Shown piece after piece: positions 44,079 through 53,938 of a DNA stretch of 64,000 nt. Location: the NCBI RefSeq assembly GCF_003285015.1, contig NZ_QMFB01000003.1:477216-541215 (forward strand), written 5' to 3'. How positions within the stretch are numbered: the first letter of the stretch is position 1; the number at the start of each line of letters is the position of its first letter. Both the position numbers and the translations under genes were made by a program. The DNA is from Paenibacillus contaminans (GTDB lineage: Bacteria > Bacillota > Bacilli > Paenibacillales > NBRC-103111). The notes under the pieces are model-generated. The model saw only the letters and a program-made list of their open reading frames with translations. It did no database searches and was not told the origin of the DNA.

Positions 44079-45256
44079 TCGGCAAACGTCACTTCCTTAC
44101 CCTGTGATATCGTTTTATCGGTCGCGGAAGACGGAGCGAGCAGCCCATCGTAAAGCGCGAGCAAAACCGGCTCCTGGGTCTCCCAGCTGTATTTGTTCAC
44201 TACCGCTTCCTTCCCGTTCCGTCCCATTCGAGCCGCTTCCTCCGGATGATCCGCCATCCATACGACCGTTTTTGCGATTGCATCCGTATCAAGCGGATCG
44301 ATGCAAATCCCGCAATCATTCCCCTCGACGATTTCACGCCAAGTTTTAAAGTTTGTCGCGATAACCGGAATTCCCGCGGCCATATATTCGTATAATTTGT
44401 TCGGCTGAGAGTCGATATTGTGATGAACCGGATGATACAAAATCAACCCTGCAACAGCCCGCGCCATTGCCGCAGCGACTTCTTCGCGGTTTAACTGCCC
44501 GAGATCCTGAAGCTGCCTCCAGCCTTTCAGGTTTTGTGCCGCTTCTCGGTCGGCTTGGCGGAATGCAGGACCCGCGAACAAAAGCTTCACGTCCGTCATT
44601 CCGATGCCGTTTACCATTTCAAAAAGTCCGCGGTCGCGAGAAATTCCTCCTATATAGCATACGGCGCGTTCCTTCTCTGCTGACGACGTTTCCGCGAACT
44701 CGCTCAATAACGGATAGTTGCCGACGGTGACTACCCGGTTTGCATACCGCGAAAAGCGCCGGTTATTGTAGTCGGTAACCGTAATGACCGCGTCGAATCT
44801 TTTTGCGGCAAAATGCTCGACCTTTCCTGCCAGCCATGACACCGTTTTCCGTATAGGTTTGGGGATCCAATGCTTGGCTAGTATTTGCTTGGGAACGTCC
44901 TCATGGACGTCGTATATGACTTTCTTGTTTGCCATTTTGAGCAGAAGGCCAACGGGAATCAGTTCGGGGTCGTGAAAATGATAGATGTCCGCTTTTTCCT
45001 TAAGCGCTTTCCGCCAAACCTCCCATACTGTCCCTACCATACGCTTGAGCCGGTTTGCCGGCTGTTTGAGCGGGAGCAGACGGACGCCTCTGACCGTTTC
45101 CTCCTTGTCATGCTTTACGATGAACGTTACGTCATGTCCCGCATTCGCCAAGGATACGGCTTCTTTATAAAAAATACGTATATCGTCCGCATCATGAACG
45201 GAACTGAGTATGCAAACTTTCCGTTTATGCCGCTGCCGATCGGTATCCGATTTCAT
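44075..45256 (-). CDS. Glycosyltransferase family 4
   Basis: 393 residues of GT-B fold: SSVHDADDIRIFYKEAVSLANAGHDV near the N-terminus, IYHFHDPELIPVG, YDVHEDVPKQIL, and the C-terminal donor site SQPNKLYEYMAAGIPVIATNF. It assembles the EPS repeat unit on the cytoplasmic face. The gene's end overlaps the PIG-L start. Confidence 0.85.
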   Translation of the reverse strand: MKSDTDRQRHKRKVCILSSVHDADDIRIFYKEAVSLANAGHDVTFIVKHDKEETVRGVRLLPLKQPANRLKRMVGTVWEVWRKALKEKADIYHFHDPELIPVGLLLKMANKKVIYDVHEDVPKQILAKHWIPKPIRKTVSWLAGKVEHFAAKRFDAVITVTDYNNRRFSRYANRVVTVGNYPLLSEFAETSSAEKERAVCYIGGISRDRGLFEMVNGIGMTDVKLLFAGPAFRQADREAAQNLKGWRQLQDLGQLNREEVAAAMARAVAGLILYHPVHHNIDSQPNKLYEYMAAGIPVIATNFKTWREIVEGNDCGICIDPLDTDAIAKTVVWMADHPEEAARMGRNGKEAVVNKYSWETQEPVLLALYDGLLAPSSATDKTISQGKEVTFAE

Positions 45257-45280
45257 AGGTAACGCCCCTTCGCTTTAACG

Positions 45281-46465
45281 TTAATCGCCTGACGCCGCCA
45301 GATGGTTCCGCATCGTATTCTCATACGTCTGCATAAGCTTTATGGCATTCGCTTCAACGTCATATTCCTCGCGTACGTGCCGGTTGAAACGAATTGCTTG
45401 CTCGCGGGCGGCTTCTCTGTCGTACCGTAACTCCTCGATCGCACCGACGATCTGCTCGATGTTGCGGGGGGCGATTTGTTTCCCCCTGCCGCCTGCAAGA
45501 AGATCTGGCACGCCACCCACTCGGGTGGCGATGACCGGAATGTTCACGGCACCCGCTTCCACCAGTACCGTAGGCAGCCCTTCCGTATAAGAGGGTAGAA
45601 CGAGGACATCGCATGCCGCCATATAAAGTGCTACTCGATCGTTCGGCTGCTCGCCGGCCGCAATGACATGCGGGGTACGTTTCACCTCGTCAAGCAATTC
45701 CCTGCCGCCGACGAATACGCCGTTCACTTCTTTCGGGTCGATTTGCTGAAGGGCGGCAAGAAGCTCGCGTATTCCTTTAGAGGCAACCAGATGTCCTACG
45801 TAAAGAACCAGAAACTTGCCTTCCGGCAATCCGAGCATATAGCGCGCTTCCGCTTTATTCGGCACCCGGGAGAATGCTCCCAGATCGATGCCTATCGGCA
45901 TTACAGCCGGCTCCCTGCCGGTCATCTCCATCGTACGCTCCGATAAGGCACGGCTTACCGCCACAACCTCCGTCGTCCGGTTTACCGTTTGGATGAACCG
46001 TTTTTTGGCCGTTTCATTATAATAGGGGTATGTATTGACATCGCATCCGTGCAGCGTCAAAACCGTAGGTACTCCCCACTGACGGCCTAGCTGCAAGGCG
46101 ATCATCCCTTGAGGATAAGCGAAATGGGCATGAATCAGGTCGGGTCTCTGGAGCCTTAATCCCTTGGTCTTATACCCCATGATCAGATGGGGGGACGCCC
46201 ACTTGCTCTGACCCGGAAAAGCCAAATACCGGGGGCGGTGTACGCGAACGTTACCTTCCATAGCTACGCTCGGCAGTTGACGATATCGGTTCCATTTGGA
46301 GGACAGGAGCTCCATAGCCAGAGGAACCGAAGGTGTGGGCGCTACGACTTCCACATTCACGCCCAATTTGACTAATGCCTCCGCTTGCGTTTTATGAAAA
46401 ACGCCTGCCGACGGGCTTATTTCGGAAGGGTAGGCTTGAGTCAGCCAAAGTATGCGTTTGTTCAC
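45281..46465 (-). CDS. Glycosyltransferase family 4
   Basis: 394 residues. Typical GT4 parts are QAYPSEISPSAGVFHKTQAEAL, LTLHGCDVNTYPYYNE, FLVLYVGHLVASKGIRELLAAL and LPSYTEGLPTVLVEAGAVNIPVIAT with the donor-binding Glu residues. The start is GTG (46465) after AAGGAGCTGGAG and overlaps the polymerase gene by 74 bases, an unusually long but credible overlap. Confidence 0.85.
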   Translation of the reverse strand: MNKRILWLTQAYPSEISPSAGVFHKTQAEALVKLGVNVEVVAPTPSVPLAMELLSSKWNRYRQLPSVAMEGNVRVHRPRYLAFPGQSKWASPHLIMGYKTKGLRLQRPDLIHAHFAYPQGMIALQLGRQWGVPTVLTLHGCDVNTYPYYNETAKKRFIQTVNRTTEVVAVSRALSERTMEMTGREPAVMPIGIDLGAFSRVPNKAEARYMLGLPEGKFLVLYVGHLVASKGIRELLAALQQIDPKEVNGVFVGGRELLDEVKRTPHVIAAGEQPNDRVALYMAACDVLVLPSYTEGLPTVLVEAGAVNIPVIATRVGGVPDLLAGGRGKQIAPRNIEQIVGAIEELRYDREAAREQAIRFNRHVREEYDVEANAIKLMQTYENTMRNHLAASGD

Positions 46466-47780
46466 TTTTCTCCAGCTCCTTGGAATCCTTCGTTCGTTTG
46501 GATAGGCTCTGCAATCCGATTGCTACCGCCAAGATGAACCAAAAGTATTTTCTATTCCCGAGATCAAGGAAAAATCCCATCGTGATATAAGAAATCCCTA
46601 TGGATTGAATCATATTCCAATAAGGGTGACTCCCTCTTCGAAGCAATTGGAACAAAATCAAGAGAAAGAACATTAGTCCGATAACGCCGTATTCCACTAC
46701 GCTTGACAAATAAATGTTGTGCGCAACGCGCCCTTCTCCCTGGTAAGTAATATCCGGCGATACGAGCATCGTTCGGTCGATCATTTCCTTAGTAAACGAT
46801 TTGGGAAAATTGCCGATGCCGACTCCGAAGACGGGCTGCTGCTGAAAGATCGTGAGGCCGACCTGCCAAATGCTTGTTCTGCCGGATCCGCCGCTGCTGA
46901 CGGCATCGGAGGATCTGCTGGTAATAAAAGCGGATAAGCTCGGAATATTTATCGCGATCATACCGAGAAGTAGTGAGATAGCAAGCAAAGCCATCATTTT
47001 CTTGCGGTCCAGCTTCGGTATGATGACGAACAAGAGCGATAAAGCGATCCCCAGCCATGCGCTTCTGGTTCCCGATGCCAGAACGGCAAGCGAAACGATC
47101 ATCATCATCAAGAAAAACAATATTTTGTAGCTTCGGGCGCGAGTCTGCATGAATTGATAAACGCAGAACAATAAGGCAGGCAGCAAAACCCCGGCGAAAT
47201 GCGCTTCGTCCTGATTTTCGAACGCCTGAACGCGTATCGAAGCGGCTGACGAATTTGTTAAAAACTTTTCAACCGCCAACCCCGAGGTGATGACAGCCGA
47301 GCATGTATAAAACAGCATCATCCAGGGCAAGGCTTTGGGTTGTTCATGTATGGCATTGGCAATCAGTACGATCATCAGAAACTGCTGGATATACATTTTT
47401 ACGGTGGAGGATGCCGTATGCTGATCGAGCGCCCAAATTACGCTGCACAGCGCCCATCCGAAGAACAGCCAAACCGGAAGGGGAATAATTTGAAGTTTGA
47501 TTTTTTTCAACCGGGTCAGCAAATAACAAGCGGTAAATACGATGCCTGCTCCCCGGGTCAGCGAACCGATACCGGGAATGTTGATATCGTCGAACGGCAG
47601 CATGGCTGCATACAGGACAAGCATGGCAATCGGGAACCGGATGGAAACCGCTCCAATTACCAATATGGCCATACCGCCCACAAGCGGAATCAATTGATTG
47701 TAATACGTGCCGGCCGATACCAGCGACACGATTGCAGCCATTCCGATGATGAATTGAACGGTACGCCGATCGGCGAGCAT
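46392..47780 (-). CDS. Polysaccharide polymerase, O-antigen ligase family (Wzy-like)
   Basis: About 462 residues with roughly 11-12 membrane helices and a large outer loop that holds the Wzy_C-type segment (SGSGRTSIWQVGLTIFQQQPVFGVGIGNF follows the general GR..IW....P..G.G pattern; key residues Arg and Trp). It polymerises repeat units outside the membrane. The ATG at 47780 has GGAGG six bases before; the longer frame from GTG 47810 is less likely. Confidence 0.85.
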   Translation of the reverse strand: MLADRRTVQFIIGMAAIVSLVSAGTYYNQLIPLVGGMAILVIGAVSIRFPIAMLVLYAAMLPFDDINIPGIGSLTRGAGIVFTACYLLTRLKKIKLQIIPLPVWLFFGWALCSVIWALDQHTASSTVKMYIQQFLMIVLIANAIHEQPKALPWMMLFYTCSAVITSGLAVEKFLTNSSAASIRVQAFENQDEAHFAGVLLPALLFCVYQFMQTRARSYKILFFLMMMIVSLAVLASGTRSAWLGIALSLLFVIIPKLDRKKMMALLAISLLLGMIAINIPSLSAFITSRSSDAVSSGGSGRTSIWQVGLTIFQQQPVFGVGIGNFPKSFTKEMIDRTMLVSPDITYQGEGRVAHNIYLSSVVEYGVIGLMFFLLILFQLLRRGSHPYWNMIQSIGISYITMGFFLDLGNRKYFWFILAVAIGLQSLSKRTKDSKELEKSEQTHTLADSSLPFRNKPVGRRFS

Positions 47781-47864
47781 TATGTACCTCCATACCATGC
47801 CATTCAACACTTCGTCCGCCCCATCTTTTTGTAATTGGTAGCCGAGAGCCGCCGGAGAATCGCC

Positions 47865-49211
47865 CTACAGGCGGTAATATTTCCCGTTCACTTTCCTGTT
47901 CTTCATGGCGTTTCTTGTATCGAAAATGACCTTCCCCGTTCTGCCGATCAGATCGTAGTCGAAACAAGAATGATCCGTCGTAACGACGACAATATCCGCT
48001 TCTTCCAAAGCTTGAACGGTCAAAGGAGAAGATTCGTAATAGGTTCCTTTGAGATGGTTTTTGCACGAAGGAACGAACGGATCGTTATATTTGGCGGCAG
48101 CACCCTTCTTCGTTAACTCCTCAATAATGGTAATCACGGGCGATTCGCGATAGTCGTCGATGTCTTTCTTGTAGGCCATGCCGAGTAAGAAAACCTTGGA
48201 TCCGTTCAACGGCTTTCCTTCGTCGTTCAAAATGTGAGTGATGCGCTCTACTACGAACTCCGGCATACTGTTGTTGATCTCGCCGGCGCATTCGATTAGA
48301 CGCGTATGATAATTGTACTCGCGCGCTTTCCAGGTCAGATAAAAGGGATCGATCGGGATACAGTGTCCGCCAAGCCCCGGACCCGGATAAAAAGCCATAA
48401 ATCCGTACGGCTTCGACTTGGCCGCATCGATGACCTCCCAGACGTTTATCCCCATCCGATTGCATAGAATCGCCATTTCATTGGCAAGCGCAATATTGAT
48501 ATTCCGGAATGTGTTTTCATAGATTTTTTCCATTTCCGCTACAGCAGGGCTGCTTACTTCGAAAACCTCACCGTCCAAGACGGTGCGATACATCGTCGTC
48601 GCGATTTGGGTGCATGCGCTTGTAATGCCGCCGACAACCTTCGGCGTATTCTTGGTATTGTAATGCTTGTTGCCCGGATCGACCCGTTCAGGCGAATACG
48701 CCAGAAAGAAATCCACTCCGCAAATGAGACCGGATTGCTCCAAGATTGGTTTGACCAATTCTTCGGTCGTACCGGGATAGGTGGTGCTTTCCAGCACGAC
48801 AAGCATGCCGGGATGCAAATATCTCGCGATTTCCTTAGCTGAATATTGTACATAGCTGGTATCGGGCTGTTGGTAGATGTCAAGCGGCGTCGGAACGCAG
48901 ATGGTGACGGCATCGACTTGATCGATGAACGAATAGTCGGCCGTCGCCTGCAATTTTTTATCTTTCACGATTTGCCGCAGATCGTCGTCCACTACGTCGC
49001 CAATATAATTAATGCCTTGATTGACCATATCCACCTTGCTTTGCTGCACGTCGAAACCAATTACTTTGAAACCTGCCTTCGCCTTCTCAACCGCAAGAGG
49101 CAGCCCGACATAGCCAAGCCCGACTACTCCGATAACGGCTTGCTTGGTCAGCAGTTTCTTAATCAATTGCTCTGCAAGCGGAGATGCGCCCGTCGCTGCC
49201 GTTATGCTCAT
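47865..49211 (-). CDS. wbpA: UDP-N-acetylglucosamine 6-dehydrogenase (WbpA type)
   Basis: 448 residues. The NAD-binding site is VVGLGYVGLPLAVEKAKAGF; STTYPGTTEELV and EKIYENTFRNINIALANE follow. The catalytic Cys lies in GPGLGGHCIPIDPFYLTWKA, the WbpA/TviB-like version. It converts UDP-GlcNAc to UDP-GlcNAc-uronic acid, the first step of the WbpABED pathway. The next two cistrons upstream are WbpE- and WbpB-like and overlap it by four bases. A second dehydrogenase of another subtype is at 28609. Confidence 0.9.
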   Translation of the reverse strand: MSITAATGASPLAEQLIKKLLTKQAVIGVVGLGYVGLPLAVEKAKAGFKVIGFDVQQSKVDMVNQGINYIGDVVDDDLRQIVKDKKLQATADYSFIDQVDAVTICVPTPLDIYQQPDTSYVQYSAKEIARYLHPGMLVVLESTTYPGTTEELVKPILEQSGLICGVDFFLAYSPERVDPGNKHYNTKNTPKVVGGITSACTQIATTMYRTVLDGEVFEVSSPAVAEMEKIYENTFRNINIALANEMAILCNRMGINVWEVIDAAKSKPYGFMAFYPGPGLGGHCIPIDPFYLTWKAREYNYHTRLIECAGEINNSMPEFVVERITHILNDEGKPLNGSKVFLLGMAYKKDIDDYRESPVITIIEELTKKGAAAKYNDPFVPSCKNHLKGTYYESSPLTVQALEEADIVVVTTDHSCFDYDLIGRTGKVIFDTRNAMKNRKVNGKYYRL

Positions 49212-50362
49212 ACCGCTTCACCTCTCTCTATGAAAAATGCCCGAACCGTCTTGAGAACGTACACTTGGTCGTCTTCGCTCATCTCCGGATACAAGGGAAG
49301 CGCCATAGTCCCTTCGGATGCGTGCTCAGCTTCGGGAAAGCTTCCGAAATGGAGATGGGCGTAAACCTCCTGCTTATGAAGGGGGATCGGGTAATAGATA
49401 CCAGATGCGACACCTCGTTCGTTCAAGAAGCGGATCAGTTCGTTGCGGCGGCTCGTTTGGATAATATACAAATGATAAGTGGCGTATCGATCGTCTTGTT
49501 CGACGGGAAGGCGCAGCGGCAAATCGCGAAGACGTTCCGAATATAGGGACGAAAGCTCCCGTCTTCGACGATTCCAACCGTCCAAGTAAGGCAGTTTGAC
49601 CTGGAGAATGGCTGCTTGCAGGGCGTCGAGCCTGCTGTTGTAGCCGATCATGGAATGATAGTACTTGGGGCTGCTGCCATGAACGCGAAGAATACGCATT
49701 TTGGCAGCCAAGTCATCGTCATTCGTTACGATCATGCCGCCATCCCCGCAGCCCCCCAGATTTTTGGTGGGAAAGAACGAAAAGCATCCTGCAATGCCGA
49801 TAGAACCGGCAGGCTTGCCTTTGTAGCTGGCCCCCAGAGCCTGACAAGCATCTTCAATGACGGGGATTCCATAACGCCACGCAATGTCCATCAATTCATC
49901 CATATCGACCATCTGTCCGAATACATGTACCGGAATGATGGCTTTCGTTCGGGGAGTAATGGCCTCTTCAAGCTTAGCCGTATCAAGGTTGTACGAATCA
50001 GGCCGTATATCGACGAACACAGGGGTTGCGCCTGCCTGTGAAATGACCTCCGCAGAAGCAAAGAACGTAAAAGGCGATGTGATCACTTCATCCCCCGGCC
50101 CGATTCCTAGCGCATCAAGCGTGAGCAGAAGCGCGTCAGTACCGTTCGCAACGCCGATTGCATGCTTAACCTGACAATAATCGGCGACAGCCGCCTCGAA
50201 CCTAGATACCGCGGGTCCCAGAATGTAGTTGCCACTGGCAAATACCTCGAGCACGGCTTCATCGATTTGTGGTTTTAAAGCATAATATTGGGCTACGGCG
50301 TCAATTAAAGGGACGCTACGGAACTGTTGTTGCTGGGTGTGTTGTTCGGCTGCATGATTCAT
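49208..50362 (-). CDS. DegT/DnrJ/EryC1/StrS aminotransferase (WbpE-like)
   Basis: 384 residues. LILGPAVSRFEAAVADY-type opening, GVANGTDALLLTLDALGIGPGDEV (PLP phosphate), VIEDACQALGASYKG, and FFPTKNLGGCGDGGMIV with the PLP Lys in PTKN. It transaminates the 3-keto group of UDP-3-keto-GlcNAc-uronic acid using glutamate. Start and stop overlap the neighbouring oxidoreductase and dehydrogenase genes by four bases, as in wbpBEA-type operons. Confidence 0.88.
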   Translation of the reverse strand: MNHAAEQHTQQQQFRSVPLIDAVAQYYALKPQIDEAVLEVFASGNYILGPAVSRFEAAVADYCQVKHAIGVANGTDALLLTLDALGIGPGDEVITSPFTFFASAEVISQAGATPVFVDIRPDSYNLDTAKLEEAITPRTKAIIPVHVFGQMVDMDELMDIAWRYGIPVIEDACQALGASYKGKPAGSIGIAGCFSFFPTKNLGGCGDGGMIVTNDDDLAAKMRILRVHGSSPKYYHSMIGYNSRLDALQAAILQVKLPYLDGWNRRRRELSSLYSERLRDLPLRLPVEQDDRYATYHLYIIQTSRRNELIRFLNERGVASGIYYPIPLHKQEVYAHLHFGSFPEAEHASEGTMALPLYPEMSEDDQVYVLKTVRAFFIERGEAV

Positions 50363-51390
50363 ACCCTTACATTCATCCTCTCTTCGAAAAGTGCACGCCC
50401 ATCGGCATTCCGATACAAAGCCAATACCAGTTCAAGCGCGTCGCGTCCGTCTTTCCCTGTAACAATCGGCTCTCGGTCCTGCTCGATCGCCTCAATCATG
50501 TCGCGAACGATCAATTGATGTCCCGGCGTTCCGAACGGATTGGAAGCCACCTTGGCGATTGTCTGTTGGCATTCGACTTCATCCATGCCTTCAAAACGCC
50601 AGTGTTTAATCCAATTGGCGGTCTGGCCGCCGATTACAGCCGTTCCCTTCTCACCGAAAACGCTAATCGATTCTTCCAAATTATTCGGGTAAACGGTAGC
50701 AGCCGCTTCTATTACGCCAAGCGCCCCGCCGGTAAATCTGACTATGCCGACGGCTACATCCTCCGTCTCCATTGTCCTTAGCCTGGTAGCCGTGTAAGCC
50801 TGAACGCTTTCCACTTTACCGCCAAGCCACAGCAGCAGATCCATATTGTGAATCGCCTGATTCATCAATACTCCGCCATCGAAAGCCTTTGTTCCCCGCC
50901 ATGCCGCTTGATCGTAGTAGGCCTGATTTCTGTTCCAGCGAAGCGTTGCGTTCATATGGCTGAGCTTCCCGAATTTTCCTTCCTCAAGCGCTTTGCGCAT
51001 TTCCAAAACAGCCGGCCGAAATCGGTTCGGATGTACGACAGCCAGCTTAACTTCATTCGCCTTGCAGGCTTCTATCATCGCATCCGCATCCTCAAGCGTT
51101 AGCGCAATCGGCTTCTCTACAATGACATGCTTCCCGGCAACAGCCGCTTTAACGGCTAATGGGGCGTGCAGCCCGCTCGGCGTACAAATGCTGATGACGT
51201 CGATATACGGGTCCCGCAAAAGCTCATCATAATCGGAGAACGGCCGCGCACCATACTTGGATGAAAAATCGCTCAGGTTGATACGATTCGTATCACAGAC
51301 GGCGTCGAGCATTGCTCCTTGTTCCGTTAAAATAGCCTCGGCATGCTTGCGGGCTATATGACCGCAACCGACAATAGCGAATCGGATCAT
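50359..51390 (-). CDS. Gfo/Idh/MocA family oxidoreductase (WbpB-like)
   Basis: 343 residues. Rossmann motif VGCGHIARKHAEAI at the N-terminus, CTPSGLHAPLAVKAA, VEKPIALTLEDAD with the catalytic Lys of EKP, and GGVLMNQAIHNMDLLLWLGG. The WbpB group oxidises C3 of UDP-GlcNAc-uronic acid. Its coding sequence contains a chance or real GATAC-N5-GTATC match at 51280-51294. Confidence 0.88.
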   Translation of the reverse strand: MIRFAIVGCGHIARKHAEAILTEQGAMLDAVCDTNRINLSDFSSKYGARPFSDYDELLRDPYIDVISICTPSGLHAPLAVKAAVAGKHVIVEKPIALTLEDADAMIEACKANEVKLAVVHPNRFRPAVLEMRKALEEGKFGKLSHMNATLRWNRNQAYYDQAAWRGTKAFDGGVLMNQAIHNMDLLLWLGGKVESVQAYTATRLRTMETEDVAVGIVRFTGGALGVIEAAATVYPNNLEESISVFGEKGTAVIGGQTANWIKHWRFEGMDEVECQQTIAKVASNPFGTPGHQLIVRDMIEAIEQDREPIVTGKDGRDALELVLALYRNADGRALFEERMNVRV

Positions 51391-51424
51391 CGCTGGCTCC
51401 CCCGTGTCTTTTTATCATTTTCCC

Positions 51425-53236
51425 TTAGGATACGTTTTGGAAAGTCGGCACGATATGCTTAAGCAGCTCGCGTATGATCGCATTATCTTCGCCTACCACT
51501 TTCTCAAGCTTCTTCATTTCAAAATCGAGTTCCGCCCGGTTGATGTTGACTGGCTGCCCAATAAATATCCGGTCGTGCTTGGTTGAACCGATTCCCTCTT
51601 CGTTCGTCAATAGCTCCTCGAACAATTTCTCTCCGGGTCGTATACCTGAAAACTCAATGCCGATATCGGTATAAGGCTGAAACCCTGACAATCGGATTAA
51701 ATCTTCCGCCAAGTCGACGATTTTTACCGGTTTTCCCATATCCAGAATGAACACTTCTCCACCTTTTGCGTAAGCTCCGGCTTGAATAACGAGCTGAACG
51801 GCTTCAGGGATCGTCATAAAATAGCGAATCATTTCAGGATGGGTCACCGTTACCGGCCCGCCCATCGCTATTTGTTCTTTAAATCGGGGGATGACGCTGC
51901 CACGGCTGCCAAGTACATTACCAAAGCGGACGGCTGCAAAAATGGTTTTGCTGGTTTTGTCGAGGCATTGGATGTACATTTCCGCTATTCGCTTTGTCGC
52001 CCCCATTACGCTAGTCGGATTAACCGCTTTATCCGTGGAAATAAGCACAAACCGTTCGGCTCCGAATTGATCTGCGCAATCTGCGACATGTTTTGTACCG
52101 AGTACGTTGTTTTTGATGGCTTCCGACGGATTTCCTTCCATTAACGGCACATGCTTATGCGCCGCCGCATGAAAAACGACTTGAGGCGCGTATTTCTTGA
52201 ATACCGACTCCATACGCTTCAAATCCTGGACATCGGCTATAACCGATTCCACCTGCTGCTGAGGAAACTGACGCTTCATTTCCATTTCGATTGCATATAT
52301 GCTGTTTTCACCATGTCCAAGCATGAGCAGCTTTTGCGGACGATATAACGCGATTTGCCTGCACAACTCCGATCCGATCGAACCTCCCGCCCCTGTGACG
52401 AGCACGGTTTTCCCCTCTACATAATTCGCAATGCCCTGCAAATCTACTTTCACCGGATCGCGCCCTAACAAATCGTCAACGTCAACATTCCTAATTTCGT
52501 TGATCGAAACTTTCCCATGGATCAAATCTTCAATCCGTGGAATGATTTTTACTTTCACCCCAGTCGGTTTGCATATTTCGAGTAAGTTCGCAACCTCACG
52601 CTTCGACGCGGTTGGAATGGCTATAATGATGTCATCGATGCGATGCGTCCTTATCGCTTCTTGAACGATGCTTCTGTTCCCAAGCACCGGAAGTCCGCAA
52701 ACCTCCCTCTTCTGCTTGGCCGGATCGTCATCGACAAAGGCAACGGGCAGCATTGCCGCTTCTTCACTGGCAAGAAGCTTTCTGGCCACCAGCGTTCCGC
52801 AATCCCCGGCTCCTATGATAAGCGCGCGATTTTTATTTTTCTTATTGCGCACCAACAGGCTCCTGTAAGCCCGCCATGCGAATCGAATCCCTCCCAAGGT
52901 CAGCAGCATGGTTTCGAACGATAACAGCGTAACCGACAAGGGAACATAGGAACCGCTTATGAAAAATGTGAATAGCAGCGAAATCGCACAGCTGATCAGC
53001 ACTGCCCGTACTATCGCAGTCATTTCAATAATGCTGGCATACTGCCAGATTCTGTTATACAGATGAAACCCATACATGCTGACGATGCAAGTGATAACGG
53101 AGACAATGCAAAATGTGAGACATTGCATCAAATAAGAAGACGGGATGTTTCCTTCGAATCGGAACAAATAGGATGCCCATATGCTAATACTGATCAACAG
53201 CATATCTACGGTGAGGAGAACGGTTATTTTTCTCAC
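51425..53236 (-). CDS. Membrane nucleotide-sugar 4,6-dehydratase (CapD/PglF/EpsC type)
   Basis: 603 residues. Four N-terminal membrane helices, a first Rossmann domain (ALIIGAGDCGTLVARKLL) and a second, catalytic one (VLVTGAGGSIGSELCRQIA) with LISTDKAVNPTSVMGATKR. The usual short-chain Tyr is Met here, which is normal for this family. It makes UDP-4-keto-6-deoxy-GlcNAc (or an epimer) for the EpsN-like aminotransferase. Start is GTG with AAGGGG seven bases before. It follows the kinase gene by 18 bases. Confidence 0.9.
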   Translation of the reverse strand: MRKITVLLTVDMLLISISIWASYLFRFEGNIPSSYLMQCLTFCIVSVITCIVSMYGFHLYNRIWQYASIIEMTAIVRAVLISCAISLLFTFFISGSYVPLSVTLLSFETMLLTLGGIRFAWRAYRSLLVRNKKNKNRALIIGAGDCGTLVARKLLASEEAAMLPVAFVDDDPAKQKREVCGLPVLGNRSIVQEAIRTHRIDDIIIAIPTASKREVANLLEICKPTGVKVKIIPRIEDLIHGKVSINEIRNVDVDDLLGRDPVKVDLQGIANYVEGKTVLVTGAGGSIGSELCRQIALYRPQKLLMLGHGENSIYAIEMEMKRQFPQQQVESVIADVQDLKRMESVFKKYAPQVVFHAAAHKHVPLMEGNPSEAIKNNVLGTKHVADCADQFGAERFVLISTDKAVNPTSVMGATKRIAEMYIQCLDKTSKTIFAAVRFGNVLGSRGSVIPRFKEQIAMGGPVTVTHPEMIRYFMTIPEAVQLVIQAGAYAKGGEVFILDMGKPVKIVDLAEDLIRLSGFQPYTDIGIEFSGIRPGEKLFEELLTNEEGIGSTKHDRIFIGQPVNINRAELDFEMKKLEKVVGEDNAIIRELLKHIVPTFQNVS

Positions 53237-53254
53237 ACAACTACCCCTTAGCCC

Positions 53255-53938
53255 TCAATTATTGATCCCATAACCGGATAAATAGCGTTCTTCTTGGTTA
53301 TTCGCATGATTCAGGATTGCACCGAGCATCCGAACGCCCGAGGCTTCAAATTCCTCTTTCATCTTCGCGGCCAGCCTGCTTTTCACTTTCCCGTTACCGA
53401 CAACGAATACAAGTCCGTCGCATTTCCCGGCAAGCACCTGAGCATCCGTGCAAACGGAAGCGGGAGGCGAATCGATCAAAATGATGTCGAATCGGCCGGA
53501 CAGTTCCTCAAGCAGCGCATTCATCCGTTTGGAACTGAGCAGCTCCGTAGGGTATATAGGGGTTCCTCCGGAGGTGATGACGGATAAATGCGGAATATCC
53601 GTTTCACGTATCGCTTCGGGAATCGTGCAGGATTGCTCCAATATTTGCATAAGGCCGGTTCGATTGGATTTCGCAAATATCTGGTGCAAGGAAGGCTTTC
53701 GCATATCGCAATCAATAAGAACGACTTCCTTCCCTTCCAACGCAAATGCAGCTCCCAAGTTTGCTGTCGTGATCGATTTCCCTTCGCCTTTAATACTGGA
53801 AGTGATTAAGATCGTCTTTATTCGATGATGTTCCAGTACGTAATTAAGGTTAGTGCGGAGCTTGCGATACGCTTCTTGAATCGGCGAGTTCGGAAACATG
53901 TCCGTAATAACGGGATACGTGCTTCGCGTCTTAAACAT
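53255..53938 (-). CDS. CpsD/CapB family tyrosine-protein kinase
   Basis: 227 residues of BY-kinase type. The Walker A motif is SSIKGEGKSITTANLG (about 47-62), Walker A' VLIDCDMRKPSLH and Walker B ILIDSPPA. The C-terminal Tyr cluster is short (RYLSGYGINN, two Tyr). With the Wzz-like partner it controls polymer length and export by cycles of autophosphorylation. Its start overlaps the Wzz-like gene by eight bases. No cognate PHP-type phosphatase is in the window. Confidence 0.92.
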   Translation of the reverse strand: MFKTRSTYPVITDMFPNSPIQEAYRKLRTNLNYVLEHHRIKTILITSSIKGEGKSITTANLGAAFALEGKEVVLIDCDMRKPSLHQIFAKSNRTGLMQILEQSCTIPEAIRETDIPHLSVITSGGTPIYPTELLSSKRMNALLEELSGRFDIILIDSPPASVCTDAQVLAGKCDGLVFVVGNGKVKSRLAAKMKEEFEASGVRMLGAILNHANNQEERYLSGYGINN

